Assembly: GCA_963691775.1 (NCBI GenBank)
Contig: OY829369.1
Coordinates: 930,001-994,000, forward strand
Origin: JAZBPO01 sp963691775
GTDB lineage: Bacteria; Pseudomonadota; Gammaproteobacteria; Pseudomonadales; Azotimanducaceae
Direction of reading: 5' to 3'
DNA length: 64,000 nucleotides
Shown one piece after another: positions 26,890 through 34,566 of this stretch; the first letter of the stretch is position 1, and the number at the start of each line of letters is the position of its first letter. Made by a program: the position numbers and the translations under genes. A model generated the notes under the pieces. That model ran no database searches, was not told the origin of the DNA, and saw only the letters and a list, made by a program, of their open reading frames with translations.

Positions 26890-26973
26890 CGCATAGCCTG
26901 AGCGGCGGTTGCGGCGCGAAGCGCTGCGACCGTCCGGCGCCCGCTGGGCGCGCACTCTAGGCGCTTGTTAGGC
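26884..26973 (-). other. attC 9 (90 bp)
   Basis: Cores GTACAAC and GTTAGGC; long form. Confidence 0.88.
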
Positions 26974-26997
26974 GAATTGCTGGCTAACCGTGAGACG

Positions 26998-27357
26998 CTA
27001 CTTCTCATGGGCGGCGCCTGCTTCGATCGTGGGTTCGACGACGAATCGAAGGGCGTGACGCTTGACATCGATTTCCACGTCGCTGAGCGCGACATGGCTG
27101 CGCCGTCGCCCGAGCATGCGCTGTGGAATCGAAACCTCGAAAGCGTACTTGCGCATCGACCGATCACCTTCAGCAATCCAAGCATCTCCGCAGACATCAA
27201 TGCCGAGTCTCGTGTTCGTAGCTGTGTGTGGAAGGAAACCGTCGCACCAGAAGCCGCCGAACGAGGGGGCCGCATGCGTTCGGAACCAGCCTGACAGGAC
27301 GAACTCAAGCATCAGCCAAAAGTCCCTATCTTCGAGGATCTGGTGGCGAGCGCTCAC
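26998..27357 (-). CDS. Cassette 9: protein of unknown function
   Basis: A 119-residue protein from a GTG just inside the cassette (VSARHQILEDRDFWLMLEFVLSGWF), continuing CDGFLPHTATNTRLGIDVCGDAWIAEGDRS and ending IEAGAAHEK. Trp- and Phe-rich alternating pattern suggests a compact alpha/beta domain; no family recognised. A plus-strand frame of 109 codons overlaps it but runs against the attC orientation. Confidence 0.55.
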   Translation of the reverse strand: MSARHQILEDRDFWLMLEFVLSGWFRTHAAPSFGGFWCDGFLPHTATNTRLGIDVCGDAWIAEGDRSMRKYAFEVSIPQRMLGRRRSHVALSDVEIDVKRHALRFVVEPTIEAGAAHEK

Positions 27358-27362
27358 AAGTC

Positions 27363-27422
27363 GCCTAACGCCAAGCTTGTTCGGCGGCGCGCAGCGCCGT
27401 CCGAACGAAGCGCTTGTTACAT
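27363..27422 (-). other. attC 10 (60 bp)
   Basis: Cores GCCTAAC and GTTACAT (imperfect); supplies the TAA stop of cassette 10. Confidence 0.88.
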
Positions 27423-27941
27423 TCCGGGGGCGACGCGACACGCATCGAAGAGCTCTTTGTGACGGCGGAACTCATCCACGCGGAAGCGCCAGTGCATTTC
27501 TCTTATAGGGTTGTCATTCTCGAACGCTAGGTGAAGGCGCAGCTCCGCGCTCTCCTCGAGTGAAGTCAGGACCGCTTCCGCGTCTTCAGCGAATGCTTCA
27601 AAGACGAACCCATTTTCGGATTGACCCTTCGAGCGAATCTCCACTCCGGCTATGCGTACCGTCTCTGGCTGCTTGCCCGCGTCAAACGCACCGCCGTCCA
27701 GGTAGAGCAGTGCGACAAGCTCACCCTTGAGCCCATCGATTGAAGGGTCCGCTGAACCGATATCTAGGACCGCCAAGCTGTGAGGGGAAGCAAGCGCTTC
27801 CCCCTCTTCGCCAGCAATCATACCCAGCAGAGAGCAGGGACCCGAGGCACCAACGAACTGCCATTGTCCTTCTGCAGCGCTCCCGACAGCGCTAGCCAAG
27901 AAAAGCGGGAGCAGAGAACTGAGTATGGCGTTGCGGCTCAT
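27417..27941 (-). CDS. Cassette 10: secreted protein of unknown function
   Basis: A 174-residue protein from the ATG of MSRNAILSSLLPLFLASAVG; signal peptide cleaved near SAVGSAAEG (about residue 21). Mature part: GQWQFVGASGPCSLLGMIAG, VLTSLEESAELRLHLAFEND and a C-terminal FRRHKELFDACRVAPGM. Two cysteines may form a disulphide in the periplasm. Stop codon lies in the attC core. Family not recognised. Confidence 0.7.
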   Translation of the reverse strand: MSRNAILSSLLPLFLASAVGSAAEGQWQFVGASGPCSLLGMIAGEEGEALASPHSLAVLDIGSADPSIDGLKGELVALLYLDGGAFDAGKQPETVRIAGVEIRSKGQSENGFVFEAFAEDAEAVLTSLEESAELRLHLAFENDNPIREMHWRFRVDEFRRHKELFDACRVAPGM

Positions 27942-27947
27942 CGAGGC

Positions 27948-28034
27948 ATGTAACGCCAAGGCTGTGCGGGCGTGCAGGCCGCAGGCCGGCGCGTCCGAGT
28001 AAGCGCAGCGAACGCCACGAGCCGCTTGTTAGGG
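27948..28034 (-). other. attC 11 (87 bp)
   Basis: Cores ATGTAAC (third base off) and GTTAGGG; long form with CAGGCCGCAGGCCGG stem. Confidence 0.85.
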
Positions 28035-28178
28035 GGCTGCTGCTGCGCATAACGCGCGTGGGCACCTGTAGCCTCACTCAACGCACTCAATCCTCCCTGC
28101 CGTGTACTGCTACCGAGACCAATTACCCCACGCTAAGCGCGAGTCAGAGTCCATGCCGCGCAACTACCCAACCGCCGG

Positions 28179-28358
28179 CTAGTCGGCCTCCAGTGGCGGC
28201 ACAACGAGAACCGCAATGAGGAACACCAAGTTGAGGGCGGGTGTCATTCCTCCGAGAAACCAGTAGAACGGATTGCGATTCTTTAGTCTCGCCATCCAAG
28301 CCACGAACAATGCGAATGCAACGTACGCGACGAAGAGAAAGGTCAGGTTTAAGTGCAC
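28179..28358 (-). CDS. Cassette 11: 59-residue membrane protein
   Basis: From a GTG: VHLNLTFLFVAYVAFALFVAWM, basic loop ARLKNRNPFYWFLGGM, then TPALNLVFLIAVLVVPP. Two membrane helices in hairpin form. The 145 bp between its stop and the attC hold nothing recognisable. Too short to place in a family. Confidence 0.55.
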   Translation of the reverse strand: MHLNLTFLFVAYVAFALFVAWMARLKNRNPFYWFLGGMTPALNLVFLIAVLVVPPLEAD

Positions 28359-28369
28359 GGGGTGCTGCC

Positions 28370-28429
28370 TCCTAACGCTTAGCTTGTTCGGTGCCGCGAA
28401 GCGGCGTCCGAACGAAGCGCTTGTTGTAC
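28370..28429 (-). other. attC 12 (60 bp), of r4
   Basis: Cores TCCTAAC (first base off) and GTTGTAC. Confidence 0.9.
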
Positions 28430-28689
28430 GTCGAGATGGCTGCTCCCGCGACCGAGTCCGTCGTGCGGTTCCGGCCTTGGAAAACCTTCTGAGGAGGCGC
28501 GTTGCGGACTGCGGCTGAAGATGCGCGATCAGCACGGCGGCGAGAAAACAGAATGCGGCTGAGCGAAGGATTGCCCGCGTCGTGCGCGTCGAAGAAATCT
28601 TGGATCGATCTGGTGGCCATGCCCTGCATCCGTGAGAGCGCCTTCGTGTCTGAGATTACACCTGGATCAGTCGTCTTTCCGACGTACAA
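28376..28689 (-). repeat. Repeat cassette copy r4 (314 bp)
   Basis: Pairs with r7: both have GAAAACAGAATGCGG and a GGCTGAAG/TGCTGAAG variant. Minus frame open from TTG 28689. Confidence 0.93.
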
Positions 28690-28743
28690 CGCTTAGCTTG
28701 TTCGGCGCCGCGCAGCGGCGTCCGAACGAAGCGCTTGTTGTAC
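28684..28743 (-). other. attC 13 (60 bp), of r5
   Basis: Cores GTACAAC and GTTGTAC; loop GCGCCGCGCAGCGGCG. Confidence 0.93.
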
Positions 28744-29003
28744 GTCGAGGTGGCTGCCCCCACGACCGAGTCCGTCGTGCGGTTCCGGCTGTGGAAAACC
28801 TTCTGAGGAGGCGCGTTGCGGACTGCCGCCAGAGATGCGCTCTCAGCACGGCGGCGAGAAAACGGAGCACGGCTGAGCGAAGGATTGCCCACGTCGTGCG
28901 CGTCGAAAAAATCTTGGATCGATCTGGTGGCCATGCCCTGCATCCGTGAGAGCGCCTTCTTGGTTGAGATTACACCTGGATCAGTCGTCTTTCCGACGTA
29001 CAA
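28690..29003 (-). repeat. Repeat cassette copy r5 (314 bp)
   Basis: Subgroup of r2/r11/r12; abuts r4. Carries the TTGGTTGAGATT variant near its start, also seen in r3. Confidence 0.93.
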
Positions 29004-29057
29004 CGCTTAGCTTGTTCGGCGGCGCGGCGCGCCGTCCGAACGAAGCGCTTGTTAGGT
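28998..29057 (-). other. attC 14 (60 bp), belongs to DUF4265 copy 2
   Basis: Cores GTACAAC and GTTAGGT; inner part identical to attC 4. Confidence 0.93.
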
Positions 29058-29072
29058 GGCGCCATCACGGAC

Positions 29073-29543
29073 CTAGCCGGGTTCATCATCGAAGCTGCCT
29101 TCTGATCGTGCTTCGCAGCTTTCATAGAAAAGTAGCCCAGACTCCTCCCAACTCAGGAGCTGAGAACAGACCGTTTCGTAGTCACCGCTCGGCTCCACGT
29201 CAATTGCCACGAAGTGGGCGTCAGCTCTTTCGTAGTACGCGTCGAATTGATTCAGTGATTCGAGGAGCTCGGACTGGCGCTCGCTCGAGGTCTCTTCGGG
29301 AAAGCTGACGCGCAGCGTCCGATGCCCGGAAGGTTCCTCGACCCTTCTGATCTCGGGCGTCAGATTCGGCGAGGCTGCCACCGCCTCGACAACGTCGTGA
29401 AAATTCAGCCCATAAGCCATGAAGGGAACGTTGCGAAGTCGATAGAGCCCTCGCCCAAGATCCTCCGCCCAGAATGACTCGCCGCTACCTCGCCAATGGT
29501 TGGGGAGATCAACGTGCACTTTCGTCAGGTTCTCGTCTGACAC
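29073..29543 (-). CDS. Cassette 14: DUF4265 protein, copy 2
   Basis: Same 156-residue protein as at 25025-25495, from the equivalent GTG at 29543. The long upstream extension of the frame reads through an attC and is not the gene. The near-identity of the copies implies a recent duplication or recapture. Confidence 0.85.
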   Translation of the reverse strand: MSDENLTKVHVDLPNHWRGSGESFWAEDLGRGLYRLRNVPFMAYGLNFHDVVEAVAASPNLTPEIRRVEEPSGHRTLRVSFPEETSSERQSELLESLNQFDAYYERADAHFVAIDVEPSGDYETVCSQLLSWEESGLLFYESCEARSEGSFDDEPG

Positions 29544-29551
29544 TTCGTGCC

Positions 29552-29611
29552 ACCTAACGCTTAGCTTGTTCGGCTGCGCGCAGCGCAGTCCGAACGAAGC
29601 GCTTGTTGTAC
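29552..29611 (-). other. attC 15 (60 bp), of r6
   Basis: Cores ACCTAAC and GTTGTAC; loop GCTGCGCGCAGCGCAG. Confidence 0.93.
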
Positions 29612-29871
29612 GTCGAGATGGCTGCACGCACGACCGAGTCCGTCGTGCGGTTCCAGCCATGGAAGAGGCTCTGAAAGGGCGCGTTGCGGACCGCGGCTGA
29701 AGATGCGCTTTCAGCACGGCGGCGAGAAAACGGAGCACGGCTGAGCGAAGGATTGCCCGCGTCGTGCGCGTCGAAGAAATCTTGGATCAATCTGGTGGCC
29801 ATGCCCTGCATCCGTGAGAGCGCCTTCGTATCTGAGATTACACCTGGATCAGTCGTCTTTCCGACGTACAA
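29558..29871 (-). repeat. Repeat cassette copy r6 (314 bp)
   Basis: Pairs with r9 through CCATGGAAGA and CTCTGAAAGGGCG. Minus frame open from TTG 29871. Confidence 0.93.
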
Positions 29872-29925
29872 CGCTTAGCTTGTTCGGTGCCGCGAAGCGG
29901 CGTCCGAACGAAGCGCTTGTTGTAC
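29866..29925 (-). other. attC 16 (60 bp), of r7
   Basis: Cores GTACAAC and GTTGTAC; loop GTGCCGCGAAGCGGCG. Confidence 0.93.
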
Positions 29926-30185
29926 GTCGAGGTGGCTGCACGCACGACCGAGTCCGTCGTGCGGTTCCGGCCTTGGAAAACCCTCTGAAGAGGCGCGTTG
30001 CGGACTGCTGCTGAAGATGCGCGTTCAGCACGGCGGCGAGAAAACAGAATGCGGCTGAGCGAAGGATTGCCCGCGTTGTGCGCGTCGAAGAAATCTTGGA
30101 TCGATCTGGTAGCCATGCCCTGCATCCGTGAGAGCGCCTTCGTGGTTGAGATTACACCTGGATCAGTCGTCTTTCCGACGTACAA
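29872..30185 (-). repeat. Repeat cassette copy r7 (314 bp)
   Basis: Sister of r4 by shared variants although 1.2 kb away; abuts r6. Confidence 0.93.
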
Positions 30186-30239
30186 CGCAAAGGCTGTTCG
30201 GTGGGGCGAAGCGCCATCCGAACAAGCCGCTTGTTGTGC
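30180..30239 (-). other. attC 17 (60 bp), belongs to zinc-ribbon copy 1
   Basis: Cores GTACAAC and GTTGTGC; arms CAAAGGCTGTTCGG and CCGAACAAGCCGC, as in attC 24. Confidence 0.93.
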
Positions 30240-30263
30240 GCCGTTCGTGCCATGCCGTAGCCC

Positions 30264-30599
30264 CTAGACTCTACCCAGCTCGCGCCGAAGTCTTCTGAGT
30301 AGCGACGCTCGGCCGGCATTCGAATCTCGCCGTTCGATCCTCTCGATCTCACGCTCAAGCGCGTGTCGGCGATGGACGCGAGCAATCTGTCGGGAGTCTC
30401 TAGCGGCACGCCGCTCGGCTTGTAGCTGCTGGCGAAGAGCATCCCAGGCCTTGCCGTCCCGACGCGGAGGGATAGGAATCTTATGGCCGAGATAGGCGCA
30501 GTCTTTCCCACACGTGCCACAACGAACGGGGCCTTCGGCAAAGGGGTTGCGCTTCGTCGCGTACCTGCAGTCGAAGCACACGAATTTGTGGCTACTCAT
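30264..30599 (-). CDS. Cassette 17: zinc-ribbon protein, copy 1
   Basis: A 111-residue protein from the ATG of MSSHKFVCFDCRYATKR. Residues 1-35 form a four-Cys zinc ribbon: CFDC and CGTCGKDC (a fifth Cys nearby). Residues ~50-110 are a highly basic, Arg/Glu-rich helix or coiled coil (LRQQLQAERRAARDSRQ, ALEREIERIERRD), suggesting nucleic-acid or ribosome contact. One synonymous difference (GGC/GGG in DGKAWD) separates it from the copy at 33830. A TTG 9 nt upstream could also start it. Confidence 0.8.
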   Translation of the reverse strand: MSSHKFVCFDCRYATKRNPFAEGPVRCGTCGKDCAYLGHKIPIPPRRDGKAWDALRQQLQAERRAARDSRQIARVHRRHALEREIERIERRDSNAGRASLLRRLRRELGRV

Positions 30600-30602
30600 G
30601 GC

Positions 30603-30662
30603 GCACAACGCTTAGCTTGTTCGGTGCCGCGAAGCGGCGTCCGAACGAAGCGCTTGTTGTAC
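30603..30662 (-). other. attC 18 (60 bp), of r8
   Basis: Cores GCACAAC and GTTGTAC. Confidence 0.93.
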
Positions 30663-30922
30663 GTCGAGATGGCTGCTCCCACGACCGAGTCCGTCGTGCG
30701 GTTCCGGCCGTGGAAAACCTTCTGAGGAGGCGCGTTGCGGACTGCTGCCGGAGATGCGCGTTCAGTACGGCGGCGAGAAAACGGTGCACGGCTGAGCGAA
30801 GGATGGCCCACGTCGTGCGCGTCGCTGAAATCTTGGATCGGTCTGGTGGCCATGCCCTGCATCCGTGAGAGCGCCTTCGTGTCTGAGATTACACCTGGAT
30901 CAGTCGTCTTTCCGACGTACAA
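30609..30922 (-). repeat. Repeat cassette copy r8 (314 bp)
   Basis: The most diverged single copy (GCCGGAGATGCGCGTTC, GAAGGATGGCCC, GTCGCTGAAATC) but still exactly 314 bp with the minus frame open. Confidence 0.93.
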
Positions 30923-30976
30923 CGCTTAGCTTGTTCGGTGCCGCGCAGCGGCGTCCGAACGAAGCGCTTGTTGTAC
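30917..30976 (-). other. attC 19 (60 bp), of r9
   Basis: Cores GTACAAC and GTTGTAC. Confidence 0.93.
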
Positions 30977-31236
30977 GTCGAGGTGGCTGCACGCCCGACC
31001 GAGTCCGTCGTGCGGTTCCAGCCATGGAAGACGCTCTGAAAGGGCGCGTTGCGGACTGCCGCTGAAGATGCGCTCTCAGCACGGCGGCGAGAAAACGGAG
31101 CACGGCTGAGCGAAGGATTGCCCGCGTCGTGCGCGTCGAAGAAATCTTGGATCGATCTGGTGGCCATGCCCTGCATCCGTGAGAGCGCCTTCGTGGTTGA
31201 GATTACACCTGGATCAGTCGTCTTTCCGACGTACAA
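30923..31236 (-). repeat. Repeat cassette copy r9 (314 bp)
   Basis: Sister of r6; abuts r8. Confidence 0.93.
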
Positions 31237-31317
31237 CGCCAAGGCTGTGCGGGCGTGCCGGCCGCAGGCCGGTGCGTCCGAGTGAGTGCAGCGAACGGCA
31301 CGAGCCGCTTGTTAGGT
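31231..31317 (-). other. attC 20 (87 bp)
   Basis: Cores GTACAAC and GTTAGGT; long form; supplies the TAA stop of cassette 20. Confidence 0.9.
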
Positions 31318-31863
31318 GTCACCGCAAACCGCCCAATCGCCTGTTACCTGAAGACATAGCATGCGTGCGTTCGGCGCGACGTGATCCCAGATGAAGCCGA
31401 TGGGCTCCTGGAACACCTTGCGAACCGGAGGGCTCACGGCGCCATCCGCGCGCACCGCACGAATCTCTATCGTCGCGTCTAGGAGACCAGGATGCTCGTC
31501 GCGGGTTGCCAGTGAGATCGCGATCTCACCGTCGCTCGACTCCCATGGGGCGAGTGGATGCTCTGGAACGCGGCCTTCGGGGTAGTCCCCATCCACCAGG
31601 GTCACGAGATAGCCAATGTCTGTCTGGGGGTCGACCTGAAGCACGAGGTCGATGGGGCATCCGTCAGGATTCCCCCGCTCTATCGAGACACTAGTCAGTA
31701 CCGGGGACGGAACGTCCGGCGCAAAGTGCAGAGGCCCTTCCGTCTCGAACTTCGTGCCTGGGAACCCGTCACAGAGAATCCAGAAGCTGAATGCACCCGA
31801 ATGCATCGGGAGGATTCCAAGAGCTAGTAGGGCTAGACCAAGGGCGATACGCACGAGTGACAC
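31312..31863 (-). CDS. Cassette 20: secreted protein of unknown function
   Basis: A 183-residue protein with signal peptide MSLVRIALGLALLALGILPMHSGAFS (start GTG; a second GTG two codons in after CTC is possible). Mature part is beta-rich: SPVLTSVSIERGNPDGCPIDLVL, IGYLVTLVDGDYP, DATIEIRAVRADGAVSPPVRKVF, with four Cys. Pattern resembles an immunoglobulin-like periplasmic domain; family not recognised. Stop codon lies in the attC core. Confidence 0.7.
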   Translation of the reverse strand: MSLVRIALGLALLALGILPMHSGAFSFWILCDGFPGTKFETEGPLHFAPDVPSPVLTSVSIERGNPDGCPIDLVLQVDPQTDIGYLVTLVDGDYPEGRVPEHPLAPWESSDGEIAISLATRDEHPGLLDATIEIRAVRADGAVSPPVRKVFQEPIGFIWDHVAPNARMLCLQVTGDWAVCGDT

Positions 31864-31948
31864 CTAACGCCAAGCCTGTGCGCGCGCGGCGCCCGCAGGG
31901 CGCCGTGTCCGAGCGAGCGCAGCGAGCGGCACGAGGCGCTTGTTAGAC
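31862..31948 (-). other. attC 21 (87 bp)
   Basis: Cores ACCTAAC and GTTAGAC; long form with GCGCCCGCAGGGCGCC stem. Confidence 0.9.
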
Positions 31949-31954
31949 GCCGAG

Positions 31955-32845
31955 CTAGAACAGCGCATCCTGATCGCCGATGAGATGGACCACGTTCAGC
32001 ACCTCCAACACCTCGTAGGTAGCAGAAACAACCTCTCCGAAGTGTCCGTAGTAGAACACCTCCCGGAGCCTGACTCGCAGCCCGTCCCCTGGCTGGAGTG
32101 CGATCTGCTGAGCGTGAAACTGTGCAAGCCAGTTCTCGTCCAGGATGCGGGCTTCGATCACGTGAGTCTGGTAGCGAAAGGACCACTTTGATCGGCCGAT
32201 ATAGTCCGGTTTCTTGACGAGCAGCGTTTGCTCCGACGCGGACTCCTTTACGTCACTTGTCAGCAGCTCTCGAATCGCATCTTCGCTTACTGCCAAGTTG
32301 CCCCGTATGGCTGCGTTCCCCGCGGCGCTCAGATAGTCCGCACGGTCCCCTTCCTCAAGGTGGCGGGTTGCGTCGCCGATGTCCTTGAGGACGGAGACTA
32401 GGCGGTCTCTCCTGATGGGTTGGTATGCAGGAACTCGCAGGACCTCCGTTTCGCGCGCGGCTTCAAGAAGCTCGCCCTCGAGCGACTCAAGCTGAGCGGG
32501 CGACTCAAGCTCTTCGTGCTCTTCTGCCCACCTGAGGAACGCGTACTTCGCCTTTAGCAGAAAGTGGCCGATGATCTTCCGCACTTCGAAGCTCTCTAGC
32601 GCCTCATCCGGAATGTCTTTGACGACGTTGCGAAAGAACGCTCTCAGCGACCCGCGAGCGACATCCTCTAGGTACAGCTCGGACTGAAGCTCCACGCCAA
32701 ATTGAGACAGAAGGTCGCGATCGAGGGTCTGCATTGCCTCGATCAGACCGGTCATTGCAGTGAATACGCGCGCCGGATCACCAGAATCGGCCCGAAACTC
32801 GATTCTGATCTCGAACTGCTCTGAGTCTTCCATCACGTCGGTCAT
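31955..32845 (-). CDS. Cassette 21: 296-residue protein of unknown function
   Basis: The largest cassette gene. MTDVMEDSEQFEIRIEFRAD, then a helical region with GDPARVFTAMTGLIEAMQTLDRDLL, the segment LQSELYLEDVARGSLRAFFRN, a long Glu-rich helical middle (about 100-195), and a C-terminal beta domain (QTLLVKKPDYIGRSKWSFRY, DGLRVRLREVFYYGHFGEVV). Acidic, soluble, no signal. The EDVxxGSLRAxxR stretch reminds me of proteins seen in mobile and defence contexts, but I cannot name a family. Full length and intact. Confidence 0.75.
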   Translation of the reverse strand: MTDVMEDSEQFEIRIEFRADSGDPARVFTAMTGLIEAMQTLDRDLLSQFGVELQSELYLEDVARGSLRAFFRNVVKDIPDEALESFEVRKIIGHFLLKAKYAFLRWAEEHEELESPAQLESLEGELLEAARETEVLRVPAYQPIRRDRLVSVLKDIGDATRHLEEGDRADYLSAAGNAAIRGNLAVSEDAIRELLTSDVKESASEQTLLVKKPDYIGRSKWSFRYQTHVIEARILDENWLAQFHAQQIALQPGDGLRVRLREVFYYGHFGEVVSATYEVLEVLNVVHLIGDQDALF

Positions 32846-32852
32846 GGTGGGT

Positions 32853-32912
32853 GTCTAACGCTTAGCTTGTTCGGCTGCGCGCAGCGCAGTCCGAACGAAG
32901 CGCTTGTTGTAC
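32853..32912 (-). other. attC 22 (60 bp), of r10
   Basis: Cores GTCTAAC and GTTGTAC. Confidence 0.93.
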
Positions 32913-33172
32913 GTCGAGATGGCTGCCCGCATGACCGAGTCCGTCGTGCGGTTCCAGCCGTGGAAAATAATTTGAGGAGGCGCGTTGCGGACTGCCGCCA
33001 GAGATGCGCTCTCAGCACGGCGGCGAGAAAGCAGAATGCGGCTGAGCGAAGGATTGCCCGCGTCGTGCGCGTCGCAGAAATCTTGGATCGATCTGGTGGC
33101 CATGCCCTGCATCCGTGAGAGCGCCTTCGTGGTTGAGATTACACCTGGATCAGTCGTCTTTCCGACGTACAA
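32859..33172 (-). repeat. Repeat cassette copy r10 (314 bp)
   Basis: Uninterrupted relative of r3 (same AATAATTTGAGG lineage), which allows the r3 insertion to be defined exactly. Confidence 0.93.
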
Positions 33173-33253
33173 CGCCAAGGCTGTGCGGGCGTGCCGGCCG
33201 CAGGCCGGCGCGTCCGAGGGAGCGAAGCGACCGGCACCAGCCGCTTGTTAGGC
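33167..33253 (-). other. attC 23 (87 bp)
   Basis: Cores GTACAAC and GTTAGGC; supplies the TAA stop of the antitoxin-like gene. Confidence 0.9.
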
Positions 33254-33451
33254 GTCGCGCCCTTCGGTCTGTGCGATGAGGTCGCGTACCTGCTCGAGGA
33301 TCGCGTGTGGAACCTCGACGAAGGTCTGCCCATTTTCCTCGTATGCGGATTCATCTTCGGCGACGGCCTCCTCTTCCGTGAGGTGCTCGTAGTGGTCGAT
33401 GAGGGCGGAGACGCGCTTCTCGTCCCATCCCTTGGGGAATCGCTTGGTCAT
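33248..33451 (-). CDS. Cassette 23b: antitoxin-like partner
   Basis: A 67-residue acidic protein: MTKRFPKGWDEKRVSALIDH, then YEHLTEEEAVAEDESAYEEN and VEVPHAILEQVRDLIAQTEG. The WDExRV..LIxHYExxTEEEAxAEDE pattern is typical of short antitoxins encoded after their toxin. It overlaps the upstream gene by 4 bp (ATGA), so the two are translationally coupled. Stop codon in the attC core. Antitoxin role is inferred from size, charge and partner. Confidence 0.65.
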   Translation of the reverse strand: MTKRFPKGWDEKRVSALIDHYEHLTEEEAVAEDESAYEENGQTFVEVPHAILEQVRDLIAQTEGRDA

Positions 33452-33732
33452 GATGGACGCCTCCGGCTACGCCGGCGGTAGGCTGCAAGTGGCTTGCCGG
33501 TCAGCTCGAACGCCGTCACGACGAAGGCGCTGCCGGGGGTGTTATCTGGCACATAGACTACCCGCAGGAAGCGACCGCCAGAAGTCCGCCCCAGCGCTAC
33601 CCTTGATCCGTCCCGACCCCGTCGGTCCTCGCCTGGTCTAGCGAGCACCTCCTCGACCTCATCCTCCAACACGTCATGCCGGTAGATGTGCGGCTGATCC
33701 GTCTCCGGGTCAATGTAGAAACGAAGACGCAT
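33448..33732 (-). CDS. Cassette 23a: toxin-like protein (DUF4258/BrnT-like)
   Basis: A 94-residue basic protein: MRLRFYIDPETDQPHIYRHD, VLEDEVEEVLARPGEDRRGR, then GRTSGGRFLRVVYVPDN, SAFVVTAFELTGKPLAAYRR and an Arg-rich tail. The His-x-V..EVEEVL start, GRxLRVVY strand and FVVTAFEL strand match small RelE/BrnT-fold ribonuclease toxins or DUF4258 proteins. It is the first gene of a two-gene cassette, with the acidic partner overlapping its end. The family name is from pattern memory only. Confidence 0.65.
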   Translation of the reverse strand: MRLRFYIDPETDQPHIYRHDVLEDEVEEVLARPGEDRRGRDGSRVALGRTSGGRFLRVVYVPDNTPGSAFVVTAFELTGKPLAAYRRRSRRRPS

Positions 33733-33745
33733 GTTGTGACGTGAC

Positions 33746-33805
33746 GCCTAACGCAAAGGCTGTTCGGTGGGGCGAAGCGCCATCCGAACAAGCCGCTTGT
33801 TGTGC
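33746..33805 (-). other. attC 24 (60 bp), belongs to zinc-ribbon copy 2
   Basis: Cores GCCTAAC and GTTGTGC; inner part identical to attC 17. Confidence 0.93.
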
Positions 33806-33829
33806 GCCGTTCGTGCCATGCCGTAGCCC

Positions 33830-34165
33830 CTAGACTCTACCCAGCTCGCGCCGAAGTCTTCTGAGTAGCGACGCTCGGCCGGCATTCGAATCTCGCCGTT
33901 CGATCCTCTCGATCTCACGCTCAAGCGCGTGTCGGCGATGGACGCGAGCAATCTGTCGGGAGTCTCTAGCGGCACGCCGCTCGGCTTGTAGCTGCTGGCG
34001 AAGAGCATCCCAGGCCTTCCCGTCCCGACGCGGAGGGATAGGAATCTTATGGCCGAGATAGGCGCAGTCTTTCCCACACGTGCCACAACGAACGGGGCCT
34101 TCGGCAAAGGGGTTGCGCTTCGTCGCGTACCTGCAGTCGAAGCACACGAATTTGTGGCTACTCAT
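33830..34165 (-). CDS. Cassette 24: zinc-ribbon protein, copy 2
   Basis: Protein identical to that at 30264-30599, with one synonymous base difference over the 423-bp cassette that I can see. Flanked on its 5' side by a different attC from copy 1, showing the cassette was copied as a unit. Confidence 0.8.
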   Translation of the reverse strand: MSSHKFVCFDCRYATKRNPFAEGPVRCGTCGKDCAYLGHKIPIPPRRDGKAWDALRQQLQAERRAARDSRQIARVHRRHALEREIERIERRDSNAGRASLLRRLRRELGRV

Positions 34166-34168
34166 GGC

Positions 34169-34228
34169 GCACAACGCTTAGCTTGTTCGGCGCCGCGCAG
34201 CGGCGTCCGAACGAAGCGCTTGTTGTAC
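34169..34228 (-). other. attC 25 (60 bp), of r11
   Basis: Cores GCACAAC and GTTGTAC. Confidence 0.93.
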
Positions 34229-34488
34229 GTCGAGATGGCTGCACGCACGACCGAGTCCGTCGTGCGGTTCCGGCCTTGGAAAACTTTCTGAGGAGGCGCG
34301 TTGCGGACTGCCGCCAGAGATACGCTCTCAGCACGGCGGCGAGAAAACGGAGCATGGCTGAGCGAAGGATTGCCCGCGTCGTGCGCGTCGAAGAAATCTT
34401 GGATCGATCTGGTGGCCATGCCCTGCATCCGTGAGAGCGCCTTCGTGTCTGAGATTACACCTGGATCAGTCGTCTTTCCGACGTACAA
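34175..34488 (-). repeat. Repeat cassette copy r11 (314 bp)
   Basis: Subgroup of r2 (both carry GGAGCATGGCTGAGC). Confidence 0.93.
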
Positions 34489-34551
34489 CGCAAAGGCTGA
34501 TCGGGTGCAGCGCCCGAAGGGCGATGTGTCCGATCCAGCCGCTTGTTGTGC
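34483..34551 (-). other. attC 26 (69 bp)
   Basis: Cores GTACAAC and GTTGTGC; CGCCCGAAGGGCG stem. Confidence 0.88.
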
Positions 34552-34566
34552 GCCTGCGGCATGGGT

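Noticed and set aside
26965..27294. Plus-strand 109-codon frame in cassette 9
   Set aside because: Opposite to the array direction fixed by the attC asymmetry; the minus-strand frame starts just inside the cassette as do its neighbours.
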